Origin: Ophiosphaerella korrae
Taxonomy: Eukaryota; Ascomycota; Dothideomycetes; Pleosporales; Phaeosphaeriaceae
Assembly (NCBI GenBank): GCA_028456385.1
Contig: JALNQF010000002.1
Location: forward strand, 636,500-700,499
Reading direction: 5' to 3'
DNA length: 64,000 bases
Both the position numbers and the translations under genes were made by a program. The notes below the pieces were generated by a model. That model was given only the letters and a program-made list of their open reading frames with translations, had not been told where the DNA came from and did not search any database. This document shows, one piece after another, positions 11,602-23,391 of this stretch. The stretch's first letter is position 1. Each line of letters starts with the position of its first letter.

Positions 11602-12623
11602 AATCAAGTCGTTTGTTACCAGCCGCACGTTCCCCTGCATCTCCGGAGGATCGAGAAAAGCACACCACCTCGTATCGCATCAAGGCATGCATTCGTGACC
11701 TGATGTTTTTTTACTGACTTGTGTCTGCCTCGGACTTTGCAAGGCAGAAGCAATTCAAATCTGGCAGGCATTGCGATCCTTACGACTTTCAAGGCTGCTG
11801 CAGGTACGTGGTTTGCGGCGGAGTTGCGTTAGGTAAGCAGGACCTGCGTCAGCTATTACCCCTGACGTGAGGTCATCGGCGCTCCACACATGTACCTGCC
11901 ATATTGGACACGGTCAGTTTTATGGGCGGTGCGGTGAACCACTTGCAATCGAGATTGGCCTGGGTTGATACTGTGTACTGAGGATTATGGCGTGGTAGAT
12001 GACTACCTCCCTACACTCTCATCTGTAATTACTGAATTCGAAGGTTCGTTGTCGTAACGGTTTGTCGCAATGGTTTATCGCGATGGGTGCGTCCCTTCGC
12101 ACTGGGAAACGTGCTGACAAGGCTTCCCTCGGATTTGAGAGATATAGCGATGGTAGTGGTAAAAGCACGTGTGCGTATACACGCCCTAAGGCGTTCAGCG
12201 ATCGTCGCACGCAAGTATCGGTGAGCCCGCCAATGCTCGCCAATTTTCCCAAACAAGCGAGTAAGCAGCGTGGCACAGCTGCTCGCAAATCTTTTCGGAG
12301 AGGGATTAAGTCTTACAGTAGTTCAGATGCGCCAATCAAAGTCGGAGTGCCAAGTAAAAGAACCTCGTGTAGGTTTATGTGTTGGACGCCCTTCCCGAAG
12401 GCGTTATGCGCTGAGAATCCACGAGATGGCGCAGCATACAATAGGAGAATACGATTGTTATAAAAGAGAAGGACTGACCTGTGTATCGTTTCATCAAGTG
12501 GCAGAAGAGGTCTTTCACACATCCAAACTCAGACTGTCTGCAGACTTGTCACTCTCGAATTATTGTTTAAGTGGCCCGCCATTTTTCTAGCCGGTTCAAA
12601 TTTCATTCTGCGGAAGGTTTAAT
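11602..12623. other. Intergenic region
   Basis: About 1 kb between two plus-strand genes. The downstream part should carry the hydrolase promoter. No gene or clear element was recognised. Confidence 0.5.
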
Positions 12624-14350
12624 ATGAAGTTTCAGGGAGCAGCAGCGCTAGCGCTGTTCTCTTCAACGCATGCCAATCCATTGCACCAGCGACAAGCTGC
12701 CAACACAACGGCAAAATCATTCGATGAAGTGAGCTATCTTATGACTAAGACTCTAGATGCTGGAACTAATCGGTACTGTAGATCGAAGCTACGAAAGATC
12801 TTGTCTGGAGGCCATGTTTCGGTCAATTTAGCTGCACTAAGCTTATAGTCCCTCTCGATTATGAAGACCTGGCAGCGGGAACAACCCATGTTGCTTTCCT
12901 GAGATGGAACAGCAATTCAACATCTGCAAACTCTTCGGCACAGGATATATTGATCAATCCTGGCGGCCCAGGTGGCAGTGGAGTCTCCACTGTCCAAGAT
13001 CGACTTCAGGAATTCTTGACAGCTGCTGGCACTGACAACAATATCGTTGGTTTTGATCCAAGAGGAGTCGGTGCTTCAGGGCCAGATCCTTCGTGTTTTC
13101 CTGGAAGAAGGGGCACCTCCTCTATTTACGGATTGTCTTATCAAACCCCGTTGGAGATTGATGATAAGAGATCTTATGGCGAAGTATACTCTAAGGCGGG
13201 TGCATTTGGAGACTTCTGCAGCAAAGCCCATTCCGCGGGAAACTCTACGGCGAAATACATCAATACAGTTGCTACGGCAAATGATATGCGATACTATACC
13301 GAACTTTTGGCCAAGTCGAAAGGCCAAGATCCGCAAAAGTCACAGTTGTGGTATGTTGGATTTTCCTACGGCACCGTTCTTGGCACGACATTTGCTTCGC
13401 TCTTCCCCGATCGTGTGGGTCGGATTATTGTCGATGGTGTCGACGACGCTGAGGACTATTATAATGGCAGCTGGACCGATAACCTCCACGATGCGGACAA
13501 GGCCTTCCGTTACTTTTTTCAAACCTGTCATGAAGCCGGGAAAGAAAACTGTGCTTTCTGGGCCGAATCGCCAGCCGCAATTGAGGCCCGCTATCAGGCC
13601 ATAGTCAAAGACATTACCCTCAATCCAATCCCCGTTGCGTTCGACAAACCGGACATCTTGACAACCCCACTTCTGAAAATGGTCGCTCTTGGCGTGCCTT
13701 ACGATCCCATTGTGGTATTTCCACAATTCGCGGAAATGCTCAAGCAACTTGAGAATCGCAATGCCACACTGGTAGCAAGGCGATTGGGGCTTAGCTCCGG
13801 GACAGATTGCCCTGCAGAACCGGGTCCCGAAGCCCAGAATTTCGAATCTGGTAAATTCATCGCCTGCATAGATGCAAATTCACGAACCAACCTTTCGACT
13901 CTTGACTCGTTTGTCGAACGCGCCAATCTTCTGGTCAATCAAAGCCAATACCTGGGCGAGGGATGGGCTTCGGGGACGGCCGCTTTTTGCCGCAAACTCA
14001 ACATCAAGGCGCCCAAGTCGCAGATCTTCGAGGGCTATCCGAGCGCAAGCAAGACAAACAATCCACTGCTTTTCATCTCGACAATGATCGATCCCGTCAC
14101 GCCATTACGCGCGGCTGAGAAGATGGTCAAGCGCTTTGGAGGCGCGGAGCTACTGGTCCAAGACAGCGTTGGACATTGCTCCATCTCGTCTTCTTCAAAG
14201 TGCACGCACGATTATATCAAGGCTTATCTCAAGACTGCGGCGCTGCCTCCTGCTGGGACGCACTGCAAGCCTGATGTCTTTCCGTTCAAGGACCAGCCTA
14301 GCAATCCTGCCGGTTCTCTTAGGAAGAGAGGCTTTCACCCTCTCTGGTAG
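12624..14350 (+). CDS. Secreted alpha/beta hydrolase, TAP-like family
   Basis: Two exons, 12624-12728 and 12782-14350, with a 53-bp intron (12729-12781). The product is 557 residues. Residues 1-17 form a short signal peptide ending in THA. After the intron comes WRPCFGQFSC and LIVPLDYED, the N-terminal signature of the TAP-like / tripeptidyl-aminopeptidase branch (PF00561 plus PF08386). ILINPGGPGGSG is the oxyanion region. The nucleophile elbow is GFSYG at 228-232 (Ser230). The C-terminal domain carries the other triad residues: Asp472 in STMIDPVTP and His500 in SVGHCS. It probably cleaves short peptides or esters outside the cell. Six or more cysteines in the mature part suit an extracellular enzyme. 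The exact substrate cannot be read from sequence. Confidence 0.92.
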
Positions 14351-15311
14351 CGACTTGTAGGGTTATTAGGTCATGCTAGCTTTTTCCCATTGTTTGGGAA
14401 CACTGGCAACGCTTCTGTACTAGTATAAATACTCGCCTCAATATATTTTTACCTCAATAGATAAATGTACAATGCAGTGGGCTTGTCAATGAATTGGCAT
14501 GGCGTGCAAATTTGAAGCATGAGCTCAAAAGTGGCATTTGCGATTGTGTTTGGAGGTTAAACAGCAGAACGACAGGATGAAATAATAGTTTAATTTAGAT
14601 CACTCGAGCATAGTGTTGGATCTCAACGTGCATAACGAGTGAAGGTGACTTCTCGTAGAGCCCTCATCAAGAGCCTTGGGTCTATATTATGATGAGCTAG
14701 TCAATACGAGGAACAGCGGCTACGCCAAATAAGCGGGAGCCAGTCACTTATATTTCGATAGCAGAGCAATGACAAATTGGGGATAGAAACAATGAAGGAT
14801 TTTAAGGAAAAAGACAGGAAAGGCGTTATAGTGCTTGACATGGGAAGCAGCCTACTTGGTCGTAGCAACTTAACGCGCAGAAAGCCGTGCATGTGTTACA
14901 TGTAGAAAACGGGAGCTCTTAGGTCTTGAATTGTAACTCAAAGAAAGGCTAGAGGGAAAGACATGGCGCAAATCAATGACATTAGGTGTTGATCATTCTC
15001 GACATTGCAAGAACTAGCAGATTTGATATGCTAAAAACGAATTGGGTAAATGTGTTCCTGTTTTGCTAAATAGATTAGCCACCTGCAATCTATAATGAGC
15101 AACTGTATTGTTTTCAAGATATCTCTTCGCACTAGCTAGTGAGAAGTGAGAGAAGAAGAGTGAACGGTATGCCCCCAACTCCCTTCACCTTCCCTTCACG
15201 CAACACGCTCTAAGATCTTAGCAAATATTCACAAACTCAACCACACGCGTGTTCCTCCGGGCCAAACGAGTCTCTTTCCTAGAGTTCAACCGCAACCTCA
15301 TTCCGCTGGAC
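14351..15311. other. Intergenic region
   Basis: About 960 bp without a supported gene, between the hydrolase and the BTB gene. Confidence 0.5.
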
Positions 15312-16073
15312 ATGGCAACTAATAAAAGGGCTGCTGCAACACAAGACAGTCTCGCCGCCGAAATAACAAAGCGCAAAGTCACGATGTGTGCGAGGTATTA
15401 ATTGAAGCTCACAGAGTATGTCTTGTAACTATGACTAACAAGCCACAGTGACTTTGCTCTATCCGATACTGTCGTTATCAAGGTCGGTCCAGAGCAGAAA
15501 AAGTATACTCTGCACCAAGCGCTTCTTGTCGGGCATTCGGGATATTTTCGCGGCGCGCTATCGGGCCCCTTCAGAGAATCCATCCAGGGACTCATCTCCA
15601 TTGACCATGTCGAAAGTGATGCCTTTGATGTCTTTGTAGACTGGACATATCAGGAAAAGTTGCCAAACGATCATCAGTTAATGGGCTTTTGCAAGAGTGG
15701 GATGAACTTGAAGCTCCGTGCATACATCATGGCAGATAAGCTGCTAGTCCCTGAACTTAAGGCTGCGCTTTTTGACAATTTCCACTTCAAGTACTCACGG
15801 GGCTACTGTTCACTTTACGCGTCAATCGCAAATGCTTTCACGTATTTGTCTCATGAGGATGCCTTATTGAAGCTCATGGTTGACGCTTTCGTTGTCAATA
15901 ACGGAATCGGTAAGGTCAATAAACGAGGCTGTGAGAAGCATGATGGATGGCTATCTGAGGAGATCGCGAAATTGCCACATGCTGTGCTTACTTGTTTGCT
16001 AGAAACAATGCATGGGTACGTTGGATGTGCTGAAGAAGACAAAAAATTGAAAAGGGAAAATTACAGGATCTGA
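15312..16073 (+). CDS. BTB/POZ domain protein
   Basis: Two exons, 15312-15394 and 15449-16073, separated by a 54-bp intron with GTATTA donor, GACTAAC branch and CAG acceptor. The junction codon AG|T gives MCASDFALSD. The product is 235 residues. Residues 28-100 are a BTB fold: SDTVVIKVG, then KKYTLHQALLVGHSGYFRGA and FRESIQGLISIDHVESDAFD. The remainder (LRAYIMADKLLVPELKAALFD and following) is the helical tail usual in ascomycete BTB proteins. Such proteins dimerise, and some act as Cullin-3 adaptors. This one has no second domain (no Kelch, MATH or zinc finger), so its partner is unknown. Expanded, poorly characterised families of this type are common in Pezizomycotina. Confidence 0.88.
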
Positions 16074-16611
16074 TCGACTTAAACCTGGCTCATTGACGAG
16101 AAAGAGGGGACGCAAAATACAGGTGGAGCACAGTTGAGATTGTTAAAAGGGCAGTCCAGAATTAATTTTATCGGCTCAGAAACATGGAACACACATAGAC
16201 CATAATTTGCTACATATTTTGACGGACAGACCGCCGACTTACAAAGTGTGAAGCAATGGTGATGAAGTGAGGTCGCGATTTCCAAAACTGGCTAGCATGC
16301 GGCTCGGAGACTTGGCGAGGCGCATTGTCCCCATGGCCAGTCGTCATGTCATGGAGCCCGAGCAACATTTCCCTCACCTCCATCAGGTGTCGCTCTTTAA
16401 TTGAAGCGCTCGACCCGACCCCCAAACACTGTCGCATTTGCTCCACAATCTAGTTGGACTTGATAAGAGCGGACGTCACCACGAGTGTCGGGAAATTCAG
16501 TCTCTTTAATACCCTAATTCCATCAGCCTTGTGAGACTCACCATCCACGCGGAGCTGCTTTGCATTGCTAACACGGCCTCACAGAGTCTTCTTAGTTGTA
16601 TATTTGCGACA
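16074..16611. other. Intergenic region
   Basis: About 540 bp with no gene seen. The 3' part is the presumed promoter of the RRM gene. Confidence 0.5.
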
Positions 16612-17718
16612 ATGTCTGACGTTGAGATTGAGCGGAAGCGCGCAGAAGATGAGCGCCTCGATACTGCAGAAGACCTGAACGAAGAGGTATGGCCTGGTTC
16701 TCCATCCTGCAAGCGCGTGAACTTCATCGCAAGCATCATAACCTGACCTTCCATCGCCTTGCCATCTCAGAACCACCGATACACGTTAATGCGAAATGCA
16801 CGCACGAGCACTCTAACTAACGGGCGCTACAGGAGGAGATTTCGGCCATGAAACGACGCGTCCAAGAAATGGAAGATGAAGCCGCTAAGCTCCGTGAGAT
16901 GCAACAGTCCCTCGACACTGACCGACACGAAATGCGCGAAAGCAAAGAGGATGTTGACGCGAGGAGTGTCTTCGTCGGCAATGTAGACTACGGCGCCAGC
17001 CCCGAGGAGATTCAGGCACACTTCCAGAGCGTTGGCAGCATCAACCGTGTTACCATTTTACTGGACAAGTTCACGGGACATCCTAAAGGGTCAGTACTAA
17101 GAGGAGGCTTTCTTTGAAGATCCCCGTACTTTTGCGCATCGTTATATTTCGCTTCACGCGACTTCCTAATCACACAAAGGGCTCAACGCACATCGCCTAG
17201 GCGCGTAATGAGTCGCAGCCATACAGCGTTATTGCTGCAGCTACAGTAGCCTCATACAGGGCTCTAGACCCACGCAACACCCAGCTCACCCAAGATCATC
17301 TTTCACTACCTGGCAAGAGTTTGGCAGAAAGATCGGAACGCTAATGAGCGTATGCAGGTATGCGTATGTGGAGTTCACAGAACCCGGCCTGGTCCACGAA
17401 GCCCTAGTGCTCGACAACAGTGTCTTCCGAAACAGGAACCTCAAGGTACGAACGCCACAGTTCACATCTTCCTCATGATTACTCACACTGCACCAGGTCG
17501 TACCCAAGCGGACCAACCTTCCCGGCATGACTCGAGGTGGCCGCGGCGGCGGAGGGAGAGGGGGTCGTGGCGGCTACGGAGGCCGGGGTTCGCCATACGG
17601 CGGACACGGTGGAGGATATAGCGGCGGCAGAGGAGGAGGAGGAAGCTATGGTGCCCCCCGCGGAGGTGGCTACCGCGGCGGATACAGGGCGCGAGGATCT
17701 GGATACCGCCCTTACTAG
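16612..17718 (+). CDS. Pab2-like RRM/RGG RNA-binding protein
   Basis: Four exons: 16612-16686, 16833-17089, 17358-17445, 17497-17718. The product is 213 residues. Introns 1 (146 bp) and 2 (268 bp) are long for this window; intron 3 is 51 bp. Residues 1-65 are acidic and coiled-coil-like ([20 protein letters not shown]). One RRM follows: RNP2 VFVGNV at 71-76 and RNP1 KGYAYVEF at 110-117, the latter assembled across intron 2. The C-terminus (about 150-213) is almost only Gly, Arg and Tyr with RGG/RGGYR repeats, a substrate type for arginine methylation. N-terminal coil, single RRM and RGG tail match the nuclear poly(A)-binding protein II family (S. pombe Pab2, human PABPN1). The RRM phrase [20 protein letters not shown] is typical of that family. 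Expected role: nuclear poly(A) tail binding and RNA turnover. Confidence 0.9.
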
Positions 17719-18198
17719 ACACATGCAGGACAAGGTGCACAAGCAGATCAGAGAGACCTCGGTCATTTTCCCATTCCTAGTCAGTAGCCCACGGGGCATC
17801 TGAAGAACAAAATTGAAGCGGAGCCAGGCGGCGTAGAGAGACCGTATACTTTTCAACCCAGGTTGTATTAGACCAACAAATGTTATGCGTAATCAAGTAA
17901 CTTTTTTTTTTCAACAAAAAAATGCCGTTAACATTATCCGAAGACGTTGGGCAAAAATCCGAAAAAAGGCCACTAGCTAACTACTATATATCATGCATGG
18001 GTCGTCGTCACCGAGGTAGGAAAAGTCACGTATATCTATCGTTGGTAACCCCCCGATCACTAGTCGATGCGGTTTTGGCTCCGTCGAAGTAGCAGTGCGC
18101 CCCCGGAACGCCAGATAGATCCCCCGTTCACGTGCAAGACATGAACGTGTCAAACAAAGACAAAAAAAAATCCATATGCTATGCTCCACGCCCACGAC
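17719..18198. other. Convergent 3' flanks
   Basis: About 480 bp between the stop of the RRM gene (plus) and the stop of UBC9 (minus). A-rich and T-rich runs near 17900-17925 could be processing signals. No gene seen. Confidence 0.5.
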
Positions 18199-18784
18199 CT
18201 ACGGCGCTGGGTTCTCGCGCACGATATTCCGCACTTTCTTCTCGTATGCTGCCCTATCTTTCTTGAACAGGTTGAATGCGTCGGCCTGGGCGGGGGACTC
18301 GGGATTCGGCTCGTCGAGCAGACTCTGGATGCCGAGCAGGATTTCCTTGAGCGTAATGGCAGGCTTCCAGCCTTCTTCCTCATTGAGGATGGACAGGCAG
18401 ACGGTGCCAGAGGGGTAGACGTTAGGGTGGAAGAGCGGGGGCACGAATTTGCCTATGCACGACAGTTAGCATGGGGCGTTGGAGTGGTAGGTTGGGCGGG
18501 CACGTACATTTGGGTGGCTTGGTGGGATATTCGTCGGGGAAGATGACTTCGAGCTTGAATAGGCCGCCGCCCCAGATTGTTTTTTCTTTGCCGGGGATGC
18601 CGCAGTCCCAGCGCTTTAGGTCCATTATGCCATTTGCACCGCGCATGGGTTTTGCGAAGAAGCCGAAAGGGTGGTCGCGTCGCCATTGCTTCCTGTGGGG
18701 ATGTTAGCGATGGGTAGATGCATTGGTGGTTTTGTGTGTGTACCTTTCCTCCGACAGCCGGTTCATGCAGAGTGTGCCGGACAT
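18199..18784 (-). CDS. UBC9: SUMO-conjugating enzyme E2 Ubc9
   Basis: Transfers SUMO from the E1 to lysines on target proteins, mainly in the nucleus. Three exons: 18784-18744, 18692-18508, 18452-18199, with introns of 51 and 55 bp. The product is 159 residues, the normal family length. The first junction rebuilds [14 protein letters not shown] and the second [14 protein letters not shown], both diagnostic. Active-site Cys94 lies in [11 protein letters not shown], with HPN at 84-86 just upstream. Ubc9-specific features are the basic N-terminus with [14 protein letters not shown], and the WECGIPGK-like insertion (here [13 protein letters not shown]), which separate it from ubiquitin E2s. It is divergent from PEX19 (start 19228). 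Confidence 0.97.
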
Positions 18785-19227
18785 TGTTTCGTAAGGCTGA
18801 ACGCCCAGATGGTTGTGGCAGGGTGGTCGCACGCAGAAGTGCGGGCGGAAGGTGGCCGGTGGCGAAATTAGGGTGCAGTGTTGGTAATAGGTGATTGTGG
18901 AGCGGGAGATGCGGCGAGGGGCTTTATATGTGGGCAGGACACGCGGTGAGGGTGAGAGAGCGCTGGTCAAACTTTGGTGACGGGAGGTGAAGTTGGCTGT
19001 ATGGGCACGTGATGATCAATTGTCGAACAGCAGCCACGGCGCCGGGACGCGATTGAGGCTAGAACAACCGGCAAGGAAGCAACGCCCCGCGCTAAACCTT
19101 GCCCCGCCTGCCTTGTCGTGTCTGGTCGATGACGGGCCGAGGCATACCCCCTTCGTATTTGTTGCAGGTCCTGTGACTCCATAAACTCTAAACTTCACCC
19201 GAAGACAAGTAGCTATACAATCCAAAC
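18785..19227. promoter_or_regulatory. Shared UBC9/PEX19 upstream region
   Basis: A 443-bp gap between two divergent starts. It contains a palindromic CACGTG box at about 19004. That is the core recognised by bHLH factors, but function is only inferred. The minus side also holds the UBC9 5' leader. Confidence 0.55.
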
Positions 19228-20294
19228 ATGGCGGACGTGCCGGCAAAAAAAGAAGAGCAGGAACCTGCGAAGCCAGCAGCCGCGACGCCAGTAGCCGCGA
19301 GTGCCCCTCCCCCGGAAATCGCATCTGATCCCGAGGAAGACGGTCTCTCAGACCTCGACGATGTCCTCGACGAGTTCGCAAACACAAAGCTAGCGCCAAA
19401 AGCGCCTACAGCCAAGGCCCAAGACTCAAATGTATCTGCGCCCTCTGCCTCTGGCCCAGGGAGGCCCGAGGACATGTCGCCGGCCGAACTCCTGCTAGAA
19501 GACGAAGAGGCGTTCGCAAAGCAGCTGCAGAAGGAGATGGAGAACATTCTCGGCCAAGGCGACTTTGGCAAGCAGTTCGAGGACATCATGAAGGAGATGA
19601 GCGAGGAAATGGGCGACGCGAATCCATTGGCGGCAGACCGACCATCTGCGCCAAAGCCCAAGGACGGCGAAAAGGCGAAGGAACCTGCGACTGCAGAGCA
19701 AGCCGAAACCGCTGCGAAAGCCGAAAAGTCGTTTCAAGAAACTATCAAAAGGACAATGGAGCGCATGCAGTCGTCTGGCGATGCTGCCGGTGCTGCTGCT
19801 GCGTCTTCATCGCAAGATGATATGTTGGCGCAAATGCTTGCGTCCATGGAGAGTGGTGGGTTTGGTGAAGGCAATGACGAGGACTTTAGCAAGATATTGA
19901 TGGGCATGATGGAGCAACTCACTAACAGGGAGATCCTCTATGAGCCCATGAAGGAGCTGAATGACAAGTTCCCGAAGTGGATGGAGGACAACAGTGCGAA
20001 AACGGCAGAGGATGACTTGAAACGATACAAGGAGCAGCAGGTTCTGGTTAAAGAGATTACAGAGAGGTTTGAGAGGAAAGGGTACAGTGATGGGAACGCA
20101 GCCGATAGAGAATATATTGTAGAGAGGATGCAGAAGGTATGTATTACTTATCCTCATGGAACCCTAGTGGCTCTGGGTACTGATACAGTCTACAGATGCA
20201 AGCTGCTGGCTCGCCGCCACCTGATCTAGTTGGCGATATGAATGCTGCGCAAGAAGTGCTACAGGATATGGATCAGGGCTGTCCGACACAATAG
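19228..20294 (+). CDS. PEX19: Peroxisomal membrane protein import receptor Pex19
   Basis: Pex19 binds newly made peroxisomal membrane proteins in the cytosol and delivers them to Pex3. Two exons, 19228-20136 and 20196-20294, with a 59-bp intron. The product is 335 residues. The N-terminus is disordered and acidic, with DGLSDLDDVLDEFA (the Pex3-binding type helix). The middle has ELLLEDEEAFAKQLQKEMEN and FEDIMKEMSEEMG. The C-terminal cargo-binding half contains LMGMMEQLTNREILYEPMKE and DKFPKWMEDN, the most conserved family block. The small second exon ends in CPTQ, a CaaX farnesylation box expected for Pex19 (Cys332). Without the splice the box would be lost, so the intron is well supported. 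Confidence 0.96.
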
Positions 20295-20440
20295 ATTGCC
20301 TGGCGCTGTAGCCAACGTGTTCTCCCTCCACAGATACCCAATGTACATATACCGCCATTACATCCGTTCTCAAGGCGTGAATGCTCTCTGAACACTGCGA
20401 CATGGCAACTGAGTGTACACCATGACCACGAGATGTGTCT

Positions 20441-21181
20441 TCAACCATCAGTCATATCCATATCCATCGTGTCGTCGTAGGTTGAACCCCAACGTTGAGG
20501 GTGCTGTTGGCTCTGCTGGTCAACCATTGTCGCACACTCTATCAACAGCTCATCATAGTCCACATCATCACTGCCAAAATGCTGTGATTGGGCGTCGTCT
20601 TCCTGTTGTTGCTGTTCCATAGTAGCGATCATCTGTTGCAGCTCGTACTCTTCTTGCGCTGCGATGTAATCTGCCTCAGTCATTGCTGGTTGAAAATGTG
20701 TTGAATTATTCGTCCACTCCGGCAGAGGCTCATCTTCGATCAGCTTCTCAATGATACTGTCATCTTCTGGTGGGGCTTGTCGCAGCATCGCGGCTTCCCA
20801 GCGCTTTCGCTCCGACACAACGTCGAGTTGTTGAATCTACACGTCGTTAGTAATTGATTGGAACCAAATGAAAATATCCGCGCATACCTGTTCACCCCGC
20901 GATTCCCATTTCTTATCCTCGCGTGTACTTTGAACCCGTTTGAAGAACATGTCTCTTCTCCGCTTGGCTGCCGCGTCACGCGTCTGTAATAGAGGATTTG
21001 GCTTATAGGGGCGTTGCTGGATCACTGGCTTTTTGGTGGATGATGGCGACAGCATGGTGAAGTCGAAAAGGCGTGGTGCGACATTGACAGAGCGCTCAGA
21101 CAGTGGTGATGACCGTGGTGGCGAATATGCGGTATAGTATTGCTGTCGCGGTGGGGAGGAAAAGGAGCTTGCGAGAAGCAT
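20441..21181 (-). CDS. Conserved-looking hypothetical protein
   Basis: Two exons, 21181-20888 and 20836-20441, with a 51-bp intron (GTATGC donor, TACTAACG branch, TAG acceptor). The product is 229 residues. The start is ATG 21181; the frame runs three codons further upstream only through a TTG. A Ser/Pro-rich N-terminus leads into a basic block, RDAAAKRRRDMFFKRV, and EDKKWESRGEQ. After the junction comes LDVVSERKRWEA, then an acidic, Gln-rich C-terminus (QQQQ near residue 180, DDVDYDELL). I recall similar R-rich blocks followed by a RWEA motif in uncharacterised ascomycete proteins but cannot name a domain. A nuclear protein is plausible from composition only. Its stop lies 147 bp from the PEX19 stop, convergent. 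Confidence 0.75.
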
Positions 21182-22401
21182 TGTGTGCAATTTTAACAGG
21201 ATTTGGTGGTGCCGAGAGAAGGAAGAGTGTGAGAGGATGTGTGGTAGGGGTGGGAGATGGTTAAAGTAATGATTCGATTTGATGTGGACGAGGTTGGGAG
21301 CAGGTGATGCGCACTTCGCGAAACGCGTCGAGAAAGCGCGCTAGGCTTATCGATTGCATAAACGCGCTGGACCAACAACATGGTCACATGACTTTTAACA
21401 CCACCCTTGTGGAACGTCCAGATGTCAAAAAATGAAACGCCTTTTCTGATGAGCCCAGACAATTTGATGAGATAAGCACGCTCAATAATACATTGCTTAG
21501 CTTATCAAAGAAGTGTCTCGTTTTTATTGACATCTGGTACAGGTAGTAAATTGCCTCGGTCATCAGAAAAAAGTGCCCAGTTCTTTTTTTTGTTTGGTCA
21601 CTGGCGTACCCTTGAGCTCCAGATTTAAAATCTCGCATGTCCATGATCCTTTGAACAACACACTAGTTGACAATATACAGAAATATACTAGATCATCTAA
21701 GGTGTGTCATATCCGTATCTCGATTCCCAAGAACTCGGGGGAGGCATAAGTTGGCCGAGCCCACACGGGGCGTCCTTCCTGGGCAATCGGTCAGCTCGCT
21801 GCGGGGTAGGCTGGCGCCTGAGCCACAAAGAATAGGAAGACGAATCAGCACTGACCATTCAGATGCCACATTCCCATTCCAACGCCCAACATCCACATCC
21901 ACCACCTGTCTTCTTTGTAAGGTTTGCCTACGCCCCCGCACCCTTGTACGCCAGCTAGTGTATCCAAACGTGGGCATTTCTGCGGTGGAGGGGTGAGTTC
22001 CGGACGGCCTCGGATGGCCCCGGTCAGATCCACACGTCAAAGTGCGGAAGCGCTAACAAGCCGCCATCTCAGTGCCCTAGTATTGTGAATGTCCCCGAAC
22101 TGGATCACACAGGGTGTAGGCGCTTCATTTTAAATCGAATCTAGCCGTCAAGGTGATCAGGGAGACGTGAAATGTTTACAGCCCGTGCGCACCGATAACT
22201 CACTATCCAACTAAAATCATACGTCCTAGGCGATTCCTCTGGCAGTCGTGCAGTCACTGTCTGGTTGAACTGCCTTATATCCTAAATGAGGATCTCATAC
22301 GTTTATCCTGCATGCAGGGTCCATATCTCTTCACTGCGCACAAAAAATGTACTAGTCAGGCTGTGATTAGGTTGCGCTTAGTTTGAGGTTCGCTTCGCGG
22401 G

Positions 22402-22501
22402 CTGCAAGGTTGCGCTTACTGCAAGATTGTGCCAACTGCAAGGTTATGCAAACTGCAAGGTTATGCAAACTGCAAGGTTATGCAAACTGCAAGGTTGTGC
22501 A
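22402..22501. repeat. 17-bp minisatellite
   Basis: Three perfect head-to-tail copies of CTGCAAGGTTATGCAAA run from 22436 to 22486, with degenerate copies on both sides. The units touch each other without spacers. Confidence 0.9.
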
Positions 22502-22896
22502 GCAACGGTGAAGCGGGCACATGTATCCTAGAATGAAGTATGGCACTAAAAATTCCTGGAAAGTTTTGCGATGCTTTGGGATTCTGATGGTCTGTATATG
22601 TCTAACCCAGTTAGATTATTGATATCAACATGCGGGTGGCCTTTGTCAAAGCTAGCTGGTGATCTATACACCCGTGAACCCTGGACATTGGGTAGGGTTA
22701 ATTGCCTGGACCAGGAATGAAAAGAAACAGGCGACGAGATGGAAATGTAATAGACAAACCATCCTAGCTACTATCTGCATGGTCAAGATGCAGCAGGGGA
22801 TACTGTGGGTAATTCGTGGGCACAGCCCGCATGGGTCCACACGCGGACGCGGATCTGACATGTCAGAGAAAGCCACCCATGGTAACTTTACTCGAT

Positions 22897-22904
22897 TATA
22901 AATA
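22897..22904 (+). promoter_or_regulatory. TATA box of small membrane-protein gene
   Basis: TATAAATA lies 138 bp upstream of ATG 23042. The stretch between is pyrimidine-rich (TCCTCC, TCCCTCC), a usual fungal leader. Placement is plausible but unproven. Confidence 0.55.
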
Positions 22905-23041
22905 ACCCTTCATTGCGCACTTCAGTATAGGCAATATTCATTCACGTCCTTCTGTTACCGCTGATTTCCTCCTAAGAATAGTGCAGCCTTTTGGCATCTC
23001 GTTTGTTCCCTCCGTCAACGTTTTGTTGAATTTACACCACA

Positions 23042-23391
23042 ATGCCGGGTGCCAGTGACAGCTCTCTTGTTATAGCTTTCGGCGTCTTCAGCCTCATCGC
23101 TACTCTGGCTGGTCTGCACTATAGAGATTCACTTTGCTGCCTTTGCTGTCGCACTCTTCTTAGAGCATGGCATCAGGGTATGTCTATGAGTGCCAATTTG
23201 GTGGTCTTGAATGAAGAGTAATTTTTAATGTAGATCTTGATCTCGAGGCGATAGCTGGCCTACAGCATGCGCCAAGTAGGCTTCATGGTGGCGCAGGTAT
23301 TGAACTTCAACCACAACCAAGCTTTCCAATATACCTGGACACTTCCAGACCAAACACCTTGGCTTCGGAAAACGATACTGCGAACCCCTGA
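23042..23391 (+). CDS. Small membrane protein with CCLCC motif
   Basis: Two exons, 23042-23177 and 23234-23391, with a 56-bp intron (GTATGT donor, TAG acceptor). The product is 97 residues. Residues 7-24 form one hydrophobic helix (LVIAFGVFSLIATLAGL), followed by HYRDSLCCLCCRTLLRAW with a CCLCC cluster right behind the membrane. That is a plausible palmitoylation or metal site. The C-terminal half is polar and Pro/Gln/Ser-rich, apparently disordered. The helix starts near the N-terminus with no clear cleavage site, so it may be a signal anchor. It precedes the HET pseudogene on the same strand. I do not recognise a family. Confidence 0.6.

Larger units (their letters stand above)
21182..23041. 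other. Intergenic region
   Basis: About 1.9 kb with no supported gene. It holds a short tandem repeat at 22402-22501 and, at its right end, the TATA box of the small membrane-protein gene. Confidence 0.5.

Noticed and set aside
22402..22501. CRISPR-like tandem repeat
   Set aside because: Units are 17 bp and contiguous with no spacers, in a eukaryotic genome; it is a minisatellite.
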